Shown: one piece after another, positions 1 to 11,140 of the stretch
Layout: every line of letters starts with the position of its first letter
Position numbering within the stretch: position 1 is the first letter of the stretch
NCBI GenBank assembly: GCA_034509925.1
Contig: CM067534.1
Coordinates: forward strand, 3,707,501 to 3,771,500
Length of the DNA: 64,000 nucleotides
Source: Hirudinaria manillensis
Taxonomy: Eukaryota; Annelida; Clitellata; Hirudinida; Hirudinidae
Direction of reading: 5' to 3'
Notes under the pieces: generated by a model
The model's database searches: none
The model's input: only the letters and a program-made list of their open reading frames with translations
Told to the model about the DNA's origin: nothing
Program-made: the position numbers and the translations under genes

Positions 1-339
1 TATTCTAAGTACTTTTTATTTCAAATATAAGTCCGACGATAACTTTTAAAGACGATTAACATTAATGAGGCTAAAATGAGTCCAAAAAAAAGATTATAAT
101 TCATCTCCGACACAGGTGGAGCACAAATGGATGACGCCATAGTTCATGACGTTGTCACGTCACGTGGACAATGCCTTGGATGACGTCATTAGGAGAGCCA
201 TATATGGCTTTAAGTACAATGCATGTCAATCAAAATCCGAAGTGTCAGAACTCGTCATGACTTTGCTAGACTTTTTTTTAGAGATTTTAAAAGTTAAATT
301 CTTAAAAATAAAACTTTTTTTAACGGTAAAACTATTTTG
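1..339. other. AT-rich flank, no gene recognised
   Basis: This is AT-rich sequence upstream of the first microsatellite. A stretch around 125-200 has several dispersed TGACGTCA-like and CACGTCACGT words. I found no exon with plausible splice sites on either strand. If the minus-strand receptor gene at 3.9-4.7 kb continues leftwards, this is part of its intron. Confidence 0.4.
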
Positions 340-662
340 AACATATTATATTATATTATATTATATTATATTATATTATATTATATTATATTATATTATA
401 TTATATTATATTATATTATATTATATTATATTATATTATATTATATTATATTATATTATATTATATTATATTATATTATATTATATTATATTATATTATA
501 TTATATTATATTATATTATATTATATTATATTATATTATATTATATTATATTATATTATATTATATTATATTATATTATATTATATTATATTATATTATA
601 TTATATTATATTATATTATATTATATTATATTATATTATATTATATTATATTATATTATATT
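340..662. repeat. (TTATA)n microsatellite, left arm
   Basis: About 64 perfect copies of a 5-bp TTATA unit. The same repeat resumes at 3033 in the same orientation. The retrotransposon between them therefore interrupts what was one microsatellite. Apparent reading frames through it (YYIIL repeats) are an artefact of a 5-mer without stop codons. Confidence 0.97.
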
Positions 663-2719
663 GATGACCCACCATGATCTGGGAATCAATCCAGCAAGCA
701 AAGAGGAACCACTTGAACCTGTACGTCGTTTGGCTCGACCTTGCCAATGCGTACGGATCAGTACCGCATCAGCTCCTATGGAAGACGTTAGAAGACCATC
801 ACGTACCAAGAGCCATAATCTCCACAATCCAAGACTACTTCAAGGGGTTTTTCATGAGGTTTTCGACGGCGGTTTATACGATAAGGTGGATTCCGCTCCA
901 GGTCGGAATTGCTATGGGCTGTGCCATCTCCCCGTGTCTTTTTGTGCTGGCAATGCAGATCTTGTTAAATGCAGCAGGGGCCCAAATCTCCAGGGTACAC
1001 ATCGGCCGAAGTTTCTGTACGTCCTCAATTAAGGCGTTTATGGATGATACAACCCTGGTCATGAACAGGAAACGGACAGTTCAAGAAAGTCTGGATAAAC
1101 TGAACAATTTGTTGAATTGGTGCAGAATGGCCTTCAAGCCCACCAAGTCCAGAAGTCTAGCCTTGACTAAAGCGAAAGTCCGCAGCGATATCTTCTTCCA
1201 AGTCGCGGGGCAAAGAATTCCAACCGTTGAGGAAGAACCTGTTAAAAGCTTGGGCAGAGTTTTTGATCAAACCCTCAGGGACGGAAAGCAGGTGGCCGCG
1301 GTTGGGGAAATGCTAAAGGAGAATATGGCGGTGATCGACGGTGTGTTGCTTCCCGGAAAATTCAAGGTGTGGTTGGTACAGTTCGTGATCCTCCCAAGAT
1401 CCTGACAATCTACGAATTCAGCCTCACCTCTTTGGAGGCACTGGAGAGGTGCATCAATCGGTTTACCAGGAAGTGGTTGGGCCTGCCTCCAGGACTTTCC
1501 TCAATTGCCCTCTACAGCAAAAGTGCCAAACTCAGGCCGCCGTTCAGGTCCGTTGCGGAAGAGTTCAGAGTTAGCAAGATAAGAACACAGCTCATGATAA
1601 ATAGCTCTATGGACGACACAATAAGTGGAACGAGGCCGGCACTCAGATCAGGAAGAAAGTTTAATGCCCAGGAGGAGATCGAAAGGTCGTTGGAAGTGCT
1701 GGCCTTCGAAGAGATACGCGGTCCCATCCAAAACGACCGACATGGGATCGGATGGAATCACTTCGCCAGGTTGTCCCAAGTTAGCGCCGCCCAAAGACAG
1801 ACGCTCATCATCCAAGAGAGAAGGAAAGATATCGAGAATTCCAGGATCACAAAAGCAGTTCAGCAAGCCCAACAAGGGCAGTGGACAACATGGGATCAAG
1901 CTCTGCAGAGATCACTCTCATGGAACGACATATGGAGAATGCCGCCGCTCAAATTGGCGTTTGTGATCAGATCCCTCTACGATCAGCTCCCTTCTCGAGA
2001 CAACCTAAGAAAATGGGGTCTGGTGGAAGAGTCAGGATGCAAACTGTGCGGAGAGACCCAGACACTTCGGCACGTCCAATCAGGTTGTAAGTACGCCCTG
2101 GCAAAAGGCCGGTACACCTGGCGCCACAACCAGGTTCTGAAGGTGGTTGTGGAGGCAATGAAGTCCGCCAGTGCAAAGGCAAACGCCCGTGAATCGGTTC
2201 CGCAAAAGAGAACGTATTTTTTGCGAGAGGGCAGGGCGCAGTACGCCAAAAATAGGTGTCAAACGCCGAGGAAAAACATCCTTGAAAGTGCCAACGACTG
2301 GCGGATCGCCGCCGATATCGAGGGGATGAAAGAATACCCCCAGGCCGTGCGTGAAAGTGGGCGAAGACCAGACGCAGTTATGTCATCCGTCAGGACAGAT
2401 ACCATCGTAATGGTAGAGCTGACAGTCCCTTGGGAGGACAGAATGGAGCAGAGCAACGTGCTCAAAGAAGACAAATACTCTGAGCTCTCGATAGACCTGA
2501 CCGACCGGGGATATAAAGTGTACCTCTTCGCCATAGAGGTGGGTGCACGTGGTTTGGTGGGCAGATCCAGCTAAAACTTCCTCAGGGAGATTGGACTGCC
2601 CAGCAAGGACAGGAGTGCCACAATGGAAAAACTGTCGGAGGCGGCCGAAACTGCTTCACAGTGGCTGTGGCAAAAAAAGAGACAGCCAATAGCGAGGCTG
2701 AGAAGTACGACCAGGTAAC
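663..2719 (+). pseudogene. Broken ORF of copy 1: reverse transcriptase plus restriction-like endonuclease
   Basis: The frame opens at the equivalent of residue ~557 of copy B, so the N-terminal zinc finger and first RT motifs are missing. Visible motifs are RT motif A (WLDLANAYGSVPH), motif B (GIAMGCAISPCLF) and motif C (FMDDTT). After these come a CX2CX7HX4C knuckle (CKLCGETQTLRHVQSGC) and the endonuclease core (RPDAVM...VELTVPWED). Two lesions are seen. Near 1395-1405 the sequence is about 13 bp shorter than copy B, which shifts the frame. An in-frame TAA at 2572-2574 replaces a tyrosine codon, although homology continues to a stop near 2719. The copy cannot make a full protein. Confidence 0.9.
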
Positions 2720-2896
2720 CTCCCTCAACCAGGTCGGCGAAAGCCTTCTGAAAGGTCGGCGCACCGGAGCGAGAACCTTCTGAAAGGTCGGCGCAGGTAT
2801 CGTACCTCTATAAGACCGAAGCCGGTTGTCAGTTTTCACCGGTACTCGGCGGAGAGAGGAAAGGTGATTTAGGCTGGAAGGCGAAGACTTAAAGAC

Positions 2897-3007
2897 CCAG
2901 CAGGGACACCCGACTGATCATCGGGTGCGGCCCAGCCCCGAGAGCGTAAGGAGATCAGGGCCGAAACGCTTGAAGAAGGGGCCACTCCTCTGAGGATTCC
3001 CTGCTGG
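2897..3007 (+). ncRNA. Structured 3' UTR of copy 1 (closing stem, hairpin, pseudoknot)
   Basis: Helices seen by pairing: closing stem 2897-2906 with 2998-3007 (10 bp, perfect); hairpin 2907-2913 with 2921-2927 (7 bp); stem CGGCCC 2928-2933 with GGGCCG 2958-2963; and AGCGT 2943-2947 with ACGCT 2966-2970, which crosses the previous stem as an H-type pseudoknot. Copy B has the same helices with compensatory changes. Inferred role: the 3' RNA signal recognised by the element's reverse transcriptase. It is part of the transposon transcript and not a separate gene. Confidence 0.7.
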
Positions 3008-3032
3008 CGCTCCAACAAAGGAGTTTCTTGCA

Positions 3033-3353
3033 TTTATATTATATTATATTATATTATATTATATTATATTATATTATATTATATTATATTATATTATATT
3101 ATATTATATTATATTATATTATATTATATTATATTATATTATATTATATTATATTATATTATATTATATTATATTATATTATATTATATTATATTATATT
3201 ATATTATATTATATTATATTATATTATATTATATTATATTATATTATATTATATTATATTATATTATATTATTTATATTATATTATATTATATTATATTA
3301 TATTATATTATATTATATTATATTATATTATATTATATTATATTATATTATAT
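3033..3353. repeat. (TTATA)n microsatellite, right arm
   Basis: About 64 copies of TTATA with one interruption near 3270 (ATTATTTATATT). This is the downstream half of the target microsatellite of copy 1. Confidence 0.97.
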
Positions 3354-3594
3354 TAATTCTCCTAGGCTACGACAGTTGCATTAAACATGTTTTACAAACA
3401 TAATAAATATTGTGCAATCCAATAACGAGGTCATTAAATTATATTAACTCGTGCTTATAAATCAATAAAATGATTTTAATGTCATTTCAAAATTAAATTT
3501 ATTTTTTATTTCCAATTTTCTGGATATTAGGAAGTTAATTGGAATGAAAACAATTATTTACTGAAAATTAATTAATTGTAATCTTAATGATATC

Positions 3595-3662
<68 letters not shown>

Positions 3663-3914
3663 ATCAATTTTTGTAATAATAACAATTGCTATTTATTAAT
3701 TTTATAATAATAATTGTTATATTAATTAGTTGGTTCTGCAATATAAAGTAATCCTTACGTCAGTTAAATTTCAATTATCATAATAAAATCATTACTACTA
3801 CTATTTAACAATAATTATTTACTTTTATTTAAAATAATATAATATACAATAATAATAATAATAATAATAATAATATTAATAATAATAATTCGCAAGTGAT
3901 AGCACAGTGTGTAC
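3354..3914. other. AT-rich sequence with (TTA)n and (TAA)n runs
   Basis: Contains (TTA)n at about 3597-3659 and (AAT)n at about 3850-3890. No coding signal. It probably lies in the intron after exon 2 of the receptor-like gene. Confidence 0.6.
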
Positions 3915-4329
3915 CTGTTTCTTGTTGTCGAACGACGTTTCTCTCCACTTTGATTGGATGAGGACTTCTGCCGAGTACCTGTCGTGGATCGTATCTATGA
4001 TGCCAATCTTCATGAACACCACACGTACCGTGACCGTGGTCTGACGGGTTGAGGTTAGATAATAATAATAATGGTAATTAATAACAATAATAATATTAAT
4101 AGTAATAATTACTGACATTATCTCTGACATTGATTTGTATTTTGTCTAGAACTCTATATAGCTGCGTGTATAATTGAATTACTTTGCTTAAGTTTAGGAC
4201 TTTTGCTTGTTGCTTCTGTTTGTTCATGACTATTTTTGTTTGTGCTTGTTGTGTTGTGACTACCTGTGATCCCTTGTTGGGATCTGGGGTCACTGTTTTC
4301 CGGCGGAGGCCGTGATTGTGAATAAACAA

Positions 4330-4371
<42 letters not shown>

Positions 4372-4722
4372 TACCTTGTGGGCACTCGGTCGCCTCAATT
4401 TAGCTAGGGCCGTTTCGTCGAAGGCGACGGGTATTTTCGTGTTCCTGCGCATGCGCATTCGACTTCCGAACTGAGCGGACAGCGTGAGCGTGTCGTTGTT
4501 GAGGCTAGCGTTGTTTTCTTGCTTGGCCGAGGGGCTCGACCCCTGGTCTGACTTTGGCTGACCCGACAAAGTTGACCCCTTGGAGGTCAGAGGATCGACG
4601 AAGATTTCCTGACTGGCATACCACCTGTTCATCGTGTCCAGGTGCGTCTTTAAGGCAACGTCGAGTGACTTGACAGCCGATGCCAGGGATTGGAATTTCG
4701 TGGGAGAGGTTTCGCTTTCCAT
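3915..4722 (-). CDS. Cys-loop ligand-gated ion channel-like protein, first two exons
   Basis: Minus strand. Exon 1 runs 4722-4375 from an ATG to a donor (CACAAG|gtattt); exon 2 runs 4040-3915 between cccgtcag and AAACAG|gtacac. Both boundaries are phase 0. Exon 2 (VTVRVVFMKIGIIDTIHDRY, then a stretch ending IQSKWRE) matches the opening of the neurotransmitter-gated channel ligand-binding domain, where a beta strand is followed by an IDT turn and a conserved tryptophan. Exon 1 is 116 residues, hydrophilic, rich in Ser/Thr, with no signal peptide, and I do not recognise it. The rest of the receptor (Cys-loop, four membrane helices) is not in the window and must lie left of position 1. If so, copy 1 and its microsatellite lie in its intron. 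Family call is from pattern only. Confidence 0.5.
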
Positions 4723-6033
4723 TTTAAAAGATGTCCGTGTTTTTTACGGCCGTTTCTGTCAAAACTGCTGATAAAACATTTTAGTTTCACTTCGTAAGTT
4801 TTTTTTAAATATTTGTTTATTATTCAATGCTATTCAGTTGTTGATTTAAAATGTGTCTTAATTAATTTGTTAATATTTGCTGTGTCTTTGGAGTTTATTT
4901 TAGTCTTTAGTTTGGGAATTCCAAATTTATTATTTACATTTAGTATTATTTATTCCAATTTATCGCTGTTTAGACATGAAAGAATAAATAAGCCTACAAT
5001 ATGTTAAATGATTGTGACTAATTTTAACATTCTGCTTTCAAATCTGTAATTATAAACTTTCCGTCACGCCATACGTTTGTACAAATCGTATTTTAAGTTT
5101 CAAAATTTGTCAATTTTCAGTAAAAAAGAAATCTTCTCTGATTTAAGCTGTAACCTTGCTCAGAATTGTTAATATTTCCTAGTGATACTAGCCTGCTTTG
5201 TTAAATCACAACTGTAATCAGGTCAGTTCTACATAAACTCCCCTACTAATCGACCCATCACTATCTAAATTACTCTAAGATCAGCACAAGATAATCCCTT
5301 ATGGACATCGTATTTTCATAGTACGGCAGAGCACGACAGATAATTTCATAAATCTCCTTCAGCTGCACCGATGCGTGTAAGTTTCCATTACGCACAAGAA
5401 CTGCTTTTAGACTTCACTTAGAAGAATCATTAAAAATCTCAATCCGCTTGCAGTGTAATGGATTTCCAACTAAATGATCAATCCTGGAGGATTACCTGAA
5501 CAAAAAAACGACGACGTTCAGTTCTTTGCAAAGTGCCGTGAAAATTGAAATACAAGATTTCGACAAAGCAAAGAATTCTTATGACGATGATAGCAGAAAT
5601 TACAGAGCAGAGATGTTTATAAATTATTTTATTATTTTGTTCAGTTTCCAATGAGGTCGTTTGGTTCGGACTTTGAAAATAAAATTATTTTTTGTTTTTT
5701 TTTTTATAAAATCCGAGCTGCTGCAACACAAATGTCCTTGTCGTTTGCTTTTCCATGAACTTGACACACTTTCTGTCATTCAGCGTTCGATATTCTTGTG
5801 TTTGTATATTATACGTTGAGTATATAAGACATTCTGTATGTAATATACGTACAATTATATATACAATACGTATATTATATGTATATTATAAGATAGTGTA
5901 TATGTAATGTATATACAATTGTATATTAAATACATTACATATGGAACAGAAATTATGTCTTAGTGGGGTACTGGTCTATGGTTGATAGTAGATATTAAAG
6001 ATATTAAATTTATTTTAATATAATAACAACAAC

Positions 6034-6082
<49 letters not shown>

Positions 6083-6290
6083 TTATTATCATCATCATCA
6101 ACGACATTTTTAAAATCAAAATTCTTTCGGAAAGTATTTTTGGCTGAAAATAAAAAATCCTGGATCCTGGTTTTATTCATTTCAATTCATTAAAAGCAAA
6201 AAGATCCATTAGACCGCTGACGGAAATTTTGTACTCGGTTCTAAAAAATAATTATAATAATGATAAATAATAATAATAATAATAATAATG

Positions 6291-6348
<58 letters not shown>

Positions 6349-7334
6349 TAGTAATAATAATAAATAGAACATTGAGACGAAATTCGAAAAAGGTTCAATT
6401 AATGTTTAATTGATTAAGATATGAACATAATTATAATTTGTATAATAATAATATTATTATTTTATTTTATTATTTATATTATATTTATTATATTATATTA
6501 CAATAATATTATTATAACTATGATAATAATGTATAATAATAATATTATTATGTTATAATTTATTATGTTATTATGTTATAATTTATTATGTTATTATTTA
6601 TTATTATTATTATTATTATGTATATTATTATATATTATTATTATCATATTATTATTATTGTTATTATTATAATGTTTAATTGATCAAGAAATGAACATAA
6701 TTACATTTTGTAAAATAATAATATAATAATATATTTATAAATAAACCATAATTCGTATTAAATTAATAATATCATTTGCAAATTTATTTCCCTCACTTTG
6801 AAGCTCAGAAGATACATTCGCTAACATGAGAGAGTAATCCTGATAGAGAGTGATCAGACGATGAAGCAGACATTTTATACAAATGCGACTGCTTCTATCT
6901 CTCTTGATTGATCTCAACCAGTCAATCATCAATCAATCAACCAACCAACCAACCAATCGATTGAACAACCAAGCAATGACTTAATCGCCGACTATCTGGA
7001 TATCAGGTGGCAATCTTTTTAACTCGATCTCCCTTCTCTAAAAGGCTCGGCTCTGCTGGTGACAGCGCACATGTCACGGAGCGCTAATGACTTGAATTAG
7101 TTCCGAGTTTATGGCGTAGAATTTTGATCGACGTGCGGCCAGAGTTTGTTGCCCCATGGCGTTTAAATAGCTCTGAGTTGTCTGTAAAATAATCTTAAAC
7201 TTGAATACTTGAATAATGCACTGCTTTGAAATGTCTGAAATGATCTTTGGTTGACCTGTTTCTCCGTCTGTTTATGGGTCAGGTTACATTGAAAGTATGC
7301 ATTTAATTGGTTAACGATTGGTAATGTTTTGCAG
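4723..7334. other. Gene-poor AT-rich stretch with trinucleotide repeats
   Basis: Contains (TAA)n arrays at about 6027-6080 and 6241-6362 and a TA-rich imperfect palindrome at about 5800-5945. A roughly 55-bp direct repeat occurs at 6398-6453 and 6671-6725 with about 220 bp between copies. A (CAAT)/(CAAC) tract is near 6925-6965. The only coding hint is the candidate exon at 5491-5614, listed separately. Confidence 0.6.
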
Positions 7335-7440
7335 ATATGACGGCTATGACAGTTCCTTCTTCTGTGACGTCATTGGAAAAGAGGAAGCACCGACTTATGT
7401 CGAGAGCTTCATTAAAAGTATCGTTCCTTCAAGAGTCTAG
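5491..7440 (+). CDS. Tentative two-exon 3' end of an unrecognised gene
   Basis: A possible exon at 5491-5614 (DYLNKKTTTFSSLQSAVKIE...) ends at an AT|gtttat donor. It is phase-compatible with an exon at 7335-7440 that follows a good acceptor (tgttttgcag). The second exon reads YDGYDSSFFCDVIGKEEAP... and ends SIVPSRV, stop TAG at 7438-7440. The codons read like protein, but I do not recognise the family and see no upstream exon or start. The first exon's acceptor is weak. It could be a chance open frame. Confidence 0.22.
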
Positions 7441-9782
7441 GCTGCATTTCACCTGAATTGTTTTGCACAGGTGTGTTACCTATTCCGCTGTTAATGAATT
7501 TCAAATAACAAAAGCTAATTCTCTGTACTGGTCCGAAATTAGAAACACGCCGAACATGGATTCCATCTGTGACTCACAGTCGGGCGTTGTCATGGTTACC
7601 GGTTGAGCCATCGACCATTGGCAAGTCAATCGTCGAGTTGACACGACGTGGCTGCCGTGGACCACCCACCTCTAGGTGTTCGTAGCCATGGTTACCGGCA
7701 CACTTTACTCGCTCACGTGACGCTTAAGCGAAGCATAGCCCAGGAGAAAGGAGTGTTGATTACATGCTGGTTATTAGATTCGTCCTCACAAGGCTTCTCA
7801 GACATTAACAATAATAAAAAATATAATAATAATAATAATTAAGCCAGCCATTAAATAATTTATTTTCGTTTTAATTCAAAACTAATTGTTGTCAAAACTA
7901 CGTATATACACAAAAAGGTCTGAAGGGATCTTACACGTTTGGTCTATGAACTGTAGTCCGCTGTTGAATATTGAAGCGTCACATGTTAAACTTAAAAGCT
8001 TAAAGGATAAGTCATTATTTTCTAATGGTTCATTTACCTCACCCGATGGAAAATCACAATATTTTGTTTTCAAAGGACCCGAACAAAAGAATCTTTATTC
8101 GTATCTTTATCGGCGATTTTCGTGATTAAAAATTGCTCGTGTTAAAGACCACGTTATGTTGTACTACGTGTTACACTATTTGACAATGTACTGCTATGAC
8201 AATCTCCCAATCAATGTTGCCTGAACCACAACCTCTCCGTAAACAATACTAAGCGATTAAATTAATTAATAAATATTATTATTTTTGAGGTGATTAAATC
8301 ATCTAAACAAAATAAATAAAAAGCCTGTGTTTTCTACCATATTAGTTTTCGAGAATATTTGTCAGTAACAACAATGAGTCGTTTATATTCTATAAACGTC
8401 TACTTTTTCCATTCAACTTTTGCACAATGAAGTGCATGTACGCTCGCTTTTGACTCCACTCTGTCATGAAAATAAATTCTAGAGAATTCTGAACGAAAAA
8501 CAAAAATATATGTTTTTAAATATTCAGGAATTGCACTCAGAATTTGAGTTCGCGTGGCGAAAGCCTATAACGTTGAATAATGTCAAATAATTATTTAAAT
8601 CTTATTAACAATAAAATTTTATTTTATTATTGTAATAATATTAAATATTATTCTATTATTTATATATTATTGCATTAAATCCTCCCTCTGTAGAAAAGCA
8701 TTGTAATGCAGCTTGAGCCAGCACCCTTTCTGGAAAACCTGAATCAGATATTGGTATCAGATCCCTGTTCATTTTCTTTGACTTCGTCCTTATCCTTCAA
8801 GTTCCAAAGCAATCACCATGGCAACAGACATGCCAAATGAACCAGTAAAATTACTTATAAACACCATTTGGAATAAGGGTCGTCTAACGAGAACTTGTTA
8901 TAAAACAATTATAGATACGTACACACATTACTTAAAATGTATTATAAGTTATTCTAATCCTTTTCCAAAGATCTCCACTAAACACTCCACATTGGAATTG
9001 GTCCCAGGGACATCAAAAACAAAAGTCAAGCCATGACTTGGAAGCACAATGGCATCCTTTCAACAGACTCACAATTAAAATGCGAATTGCAAGAAGACAG
9101 GATACCAACAGACCTGCTTTGTTGCCATGGAGCTTGAACTTGTAAATAAAATAATGAGCCATGCATACTATTTATTGGGTTGGATGCAGCAGTTTCAGTC
9201 ACGAGGTAGACTGAATAAAAATTGCTTGCTGTTCAACATGCTCAGTAGGATTCCTTATCATTATTATTACTTGTTTTTTTATTTATTTTTTTTTTAAGCA
9301 CAAAATCTTCATCTTTTAAATGATGGAACCTAAAGATCCTGAGTCTGTTATTACTGTGGAAGATGATAAACAGATAGAACACATTCAAACATCATTTGGC
9401 ATCACAAGATTGAAAGTCTTGGCAGACTTACGATCAACGAAAACAACCCTTCATAGTAGAAAGGAGTGGGACTAGAAATTCTGGCCGAGAGAAACGTTCC
9501 ATGACATTCGTAAAAAAAAAATCAACGGCATTCTTACGAGTTACTTGGTTTACTAACGGCGAGCCAGCTAAAACCAAGTTAAGACATAAATAAAGGTGTC
9601 AAGTCAGCACTTAATCATTTTTCAGATGGCTTCTTCAAAATAAGGGATGTAACGTGGGAATGACTCGCTCGAATGACGACGTGAATATTTACAAAGATGT
9701 AAAGCAAGCTTTAAAAACGTATTTTTTTCCAATGGCATCCAAAAAAAATGGCATCGACAAACTCATGAAAACGGATATTTTC
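7441..9782. other. No gene recognised; short open frames only
   Basis: Short open frames on both strands at 7882-8125 and on plus at 8818-9036 and 9322-9475 lack recognisable domains or a coherent splice structure. The 8.7-9.5 kb part reads like decayed coding or transposon sequence, but I could not assign it. AT-rich tracts occur at 8260-8330 and 8580-8680. Confidence 0.4.
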
Positions 9783-10091
9783 CTAATTTTGGTGCTGAAA
9801 TCTCAGCATCCTCTCCTGATGGAAGTAGTAGAGCTGTTCGTTTATGGCGTAGTAGTGCGGGTTCTCGTCCCGCGTCAGTTCGGGACTGTAGCGCTGGGGG
9901 GGATTGGAAGATGTCGAGGGAAGGGAGTGACATTGTTTGTTGTTGTTCTCGTTCGAATGGTGATGCATCTGCTCTGTGGGACGGTGCCGCGATTGATCTG
10001 CCCTGGGAGGAGACACGAGTCTTTGACAGCCGTTGGTGGAGACATTCGTCAGCATTCTGTCCTCGTCCGATGGACCGGCATGATTGTGCGA
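9783..10091 (-). CDS. Candidate last exon of an unrecognised minus-strand gene
   Basis: The minus strand is open from an acceptor (gtttcatag) at 10091 to a TAG at 9785-9783, 103 codons. GC content is clearly above that of the surroundings. The protein is hydrophilic, with a His/Asn-rich patch and a C-terminal part with NPPQRYSPEL and NPHYY, reminiscent of tyrosine-containing tails of signalling proteins. A possible upstream exon lies near 10590-10660 on the same strand. Another frame on the same strand is also open, so the reading is not certain. No function is assigned. Confidence 0.3.
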   Translation of the reverse strand, partial: SHNHAGPSDEDRMLTNVSTNGCQRLVSPPRADQSRHRPTEQMHHHSNENNNKQCHSLPSTSSNPPQRYSPELTRDENPHYYAINEQLYYFHQERMLRFQHQN

Positions 10092-11140
10092 CTATGAAAC
10101 AATCACGGCGAAGGAAGAGTTTAGGTATGGTGAAATGTAGGTGCAATAACTAACATTTACTGATAAATTTATTGGCATTGTGTACCACAATAAATAGTAT
10201 ACTATGTTATTTAATTTATACTATGGTAGCTCAAATAAATTTTCACCTAACATTTTTCAAATCTAAGCCAAATTTGGGAAATTTCAAATTATTAGCCCAA
10301 AGCATCAGATCTAGGAATGACATGAAATCATTTCAATAACACCAAGTTCAATTTAATTAACTATATTGTTATTTATCAAATTGCAAAGCTTAAAATGGAT
10401 TAATAATGCCAACCTGGGGACCTGTGGTGCCTAATGGTTGTTGCCTGAAAAAATAATTCTCTATAAACATAAACAACGTACAAATGCAGGCAACTGATAG
10501 TACCAATTTAAATGAACGGTGTAAATTGAAAAAAAAATCACAAAGGAAACTCATTTACACTTTTAGAATAAAAAATCTCTCGAACCTTATGTGAAGCCTG
10601 TTTATTCTTTTAGCAATTGGTCCCTCATGGTCCTCTTCTCTCGTACGCTTCTTTCTGAACATTTAAATTAAAATAGAGTCTGCTAAATCACATTAACTGA
10701 TGCCTCAATTATCAGCGGTAAAGTGGCGGGATACTTGAGTTAAATGCAAAATACCAACCCCATTTGCTTTCAAACGTTTTGACACCAAGGAACAATCACA
10801 AAGATTAAATTAAAGTGCAACCAATTTTTAAAAAGACACACGAACCAGCTGCGTCATTAAAAGCTGACAAATGTAAATAGAAGATATTGAATTTTTTTGA
10901 CTAGCAAGGAATATTAATAAAAGCTACAAGCATAAATTTTAAAGGAAAATTATAATCTATACAAATTGTTTACATAGTTGATTTAAATAAATACTAATTT
11001 TTGCATTATAACATATTGTTTAAGTCAGTGAAACTTATTTTAAAATGTATTTAAAACAATAAAACTCAGGATGTAATGATTTTCTTAAAATCTGATTCAC
11101 ATTTAGACATTCGAGGCGATAAACATTTGTGGTTGCGAAG
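10092..11140. other. Intergenic region upstream of COPS3
   Basis: AT-rich, without a confident exon. The last ~100 bases before 11141 should hold the COPS3 promoter and 5' UTR. No clear TATA element was assigned. Confidence 0.4.

Larger units (their letters stand above)
663..3032 (+). mobile_element. R2/HERO-like non-LTR retrotransposon, 5'-truncated copy 1
   Basis: Seen: the element begins inside the reverse transcriptase domain directly after the (TTATA)n repeat, runs through the C-terminal zinc knuckle and endonuclease domain and a structured 3' UTR, and ends at a GAGTTTCTT word directly before (TTATA)n resumes. Known: a fixed 3' end with a variable 5' end is the mark of target-primed reverse transcription. 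The protein is clearly related to copy B at 31-35 kb but diverged at many residues, so the two are separate families or subfamilies. The coding region is broken (see the pseudogene entry). The 3' UTR holds a roughly 20-bp direct repeat (CCTTCTGAAAGGTCGGCGCA) twice near 2743-2795. The surrounding locus may be an intron of the minus-strand receptor gene. Confidence 0.9.

Noticed and set aside
2897..3007. HDV-like self-cleaving ribozyme, as found at R2 5' ends
   Set aside because: The order of helices (closing stem, hairpin, two crossing stems) does not match the nested double pseudoknot with P3 and P4 hairpins, and the element is at the 3' end.
337..3384. YYIIL repeat frames at 337-1032 and 3028-3384
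   Set aside because: They are translations of the (TTATA)n microsatellite fused to out-of-frame retrotransposon sequence.
9654..10153. Plus-strand open frames of 147 and 80 codons
   Set aside because: No domain and no splice context. The minus strand reading with an acceptor and tyrosine-rich tail is better, though also uncertain.
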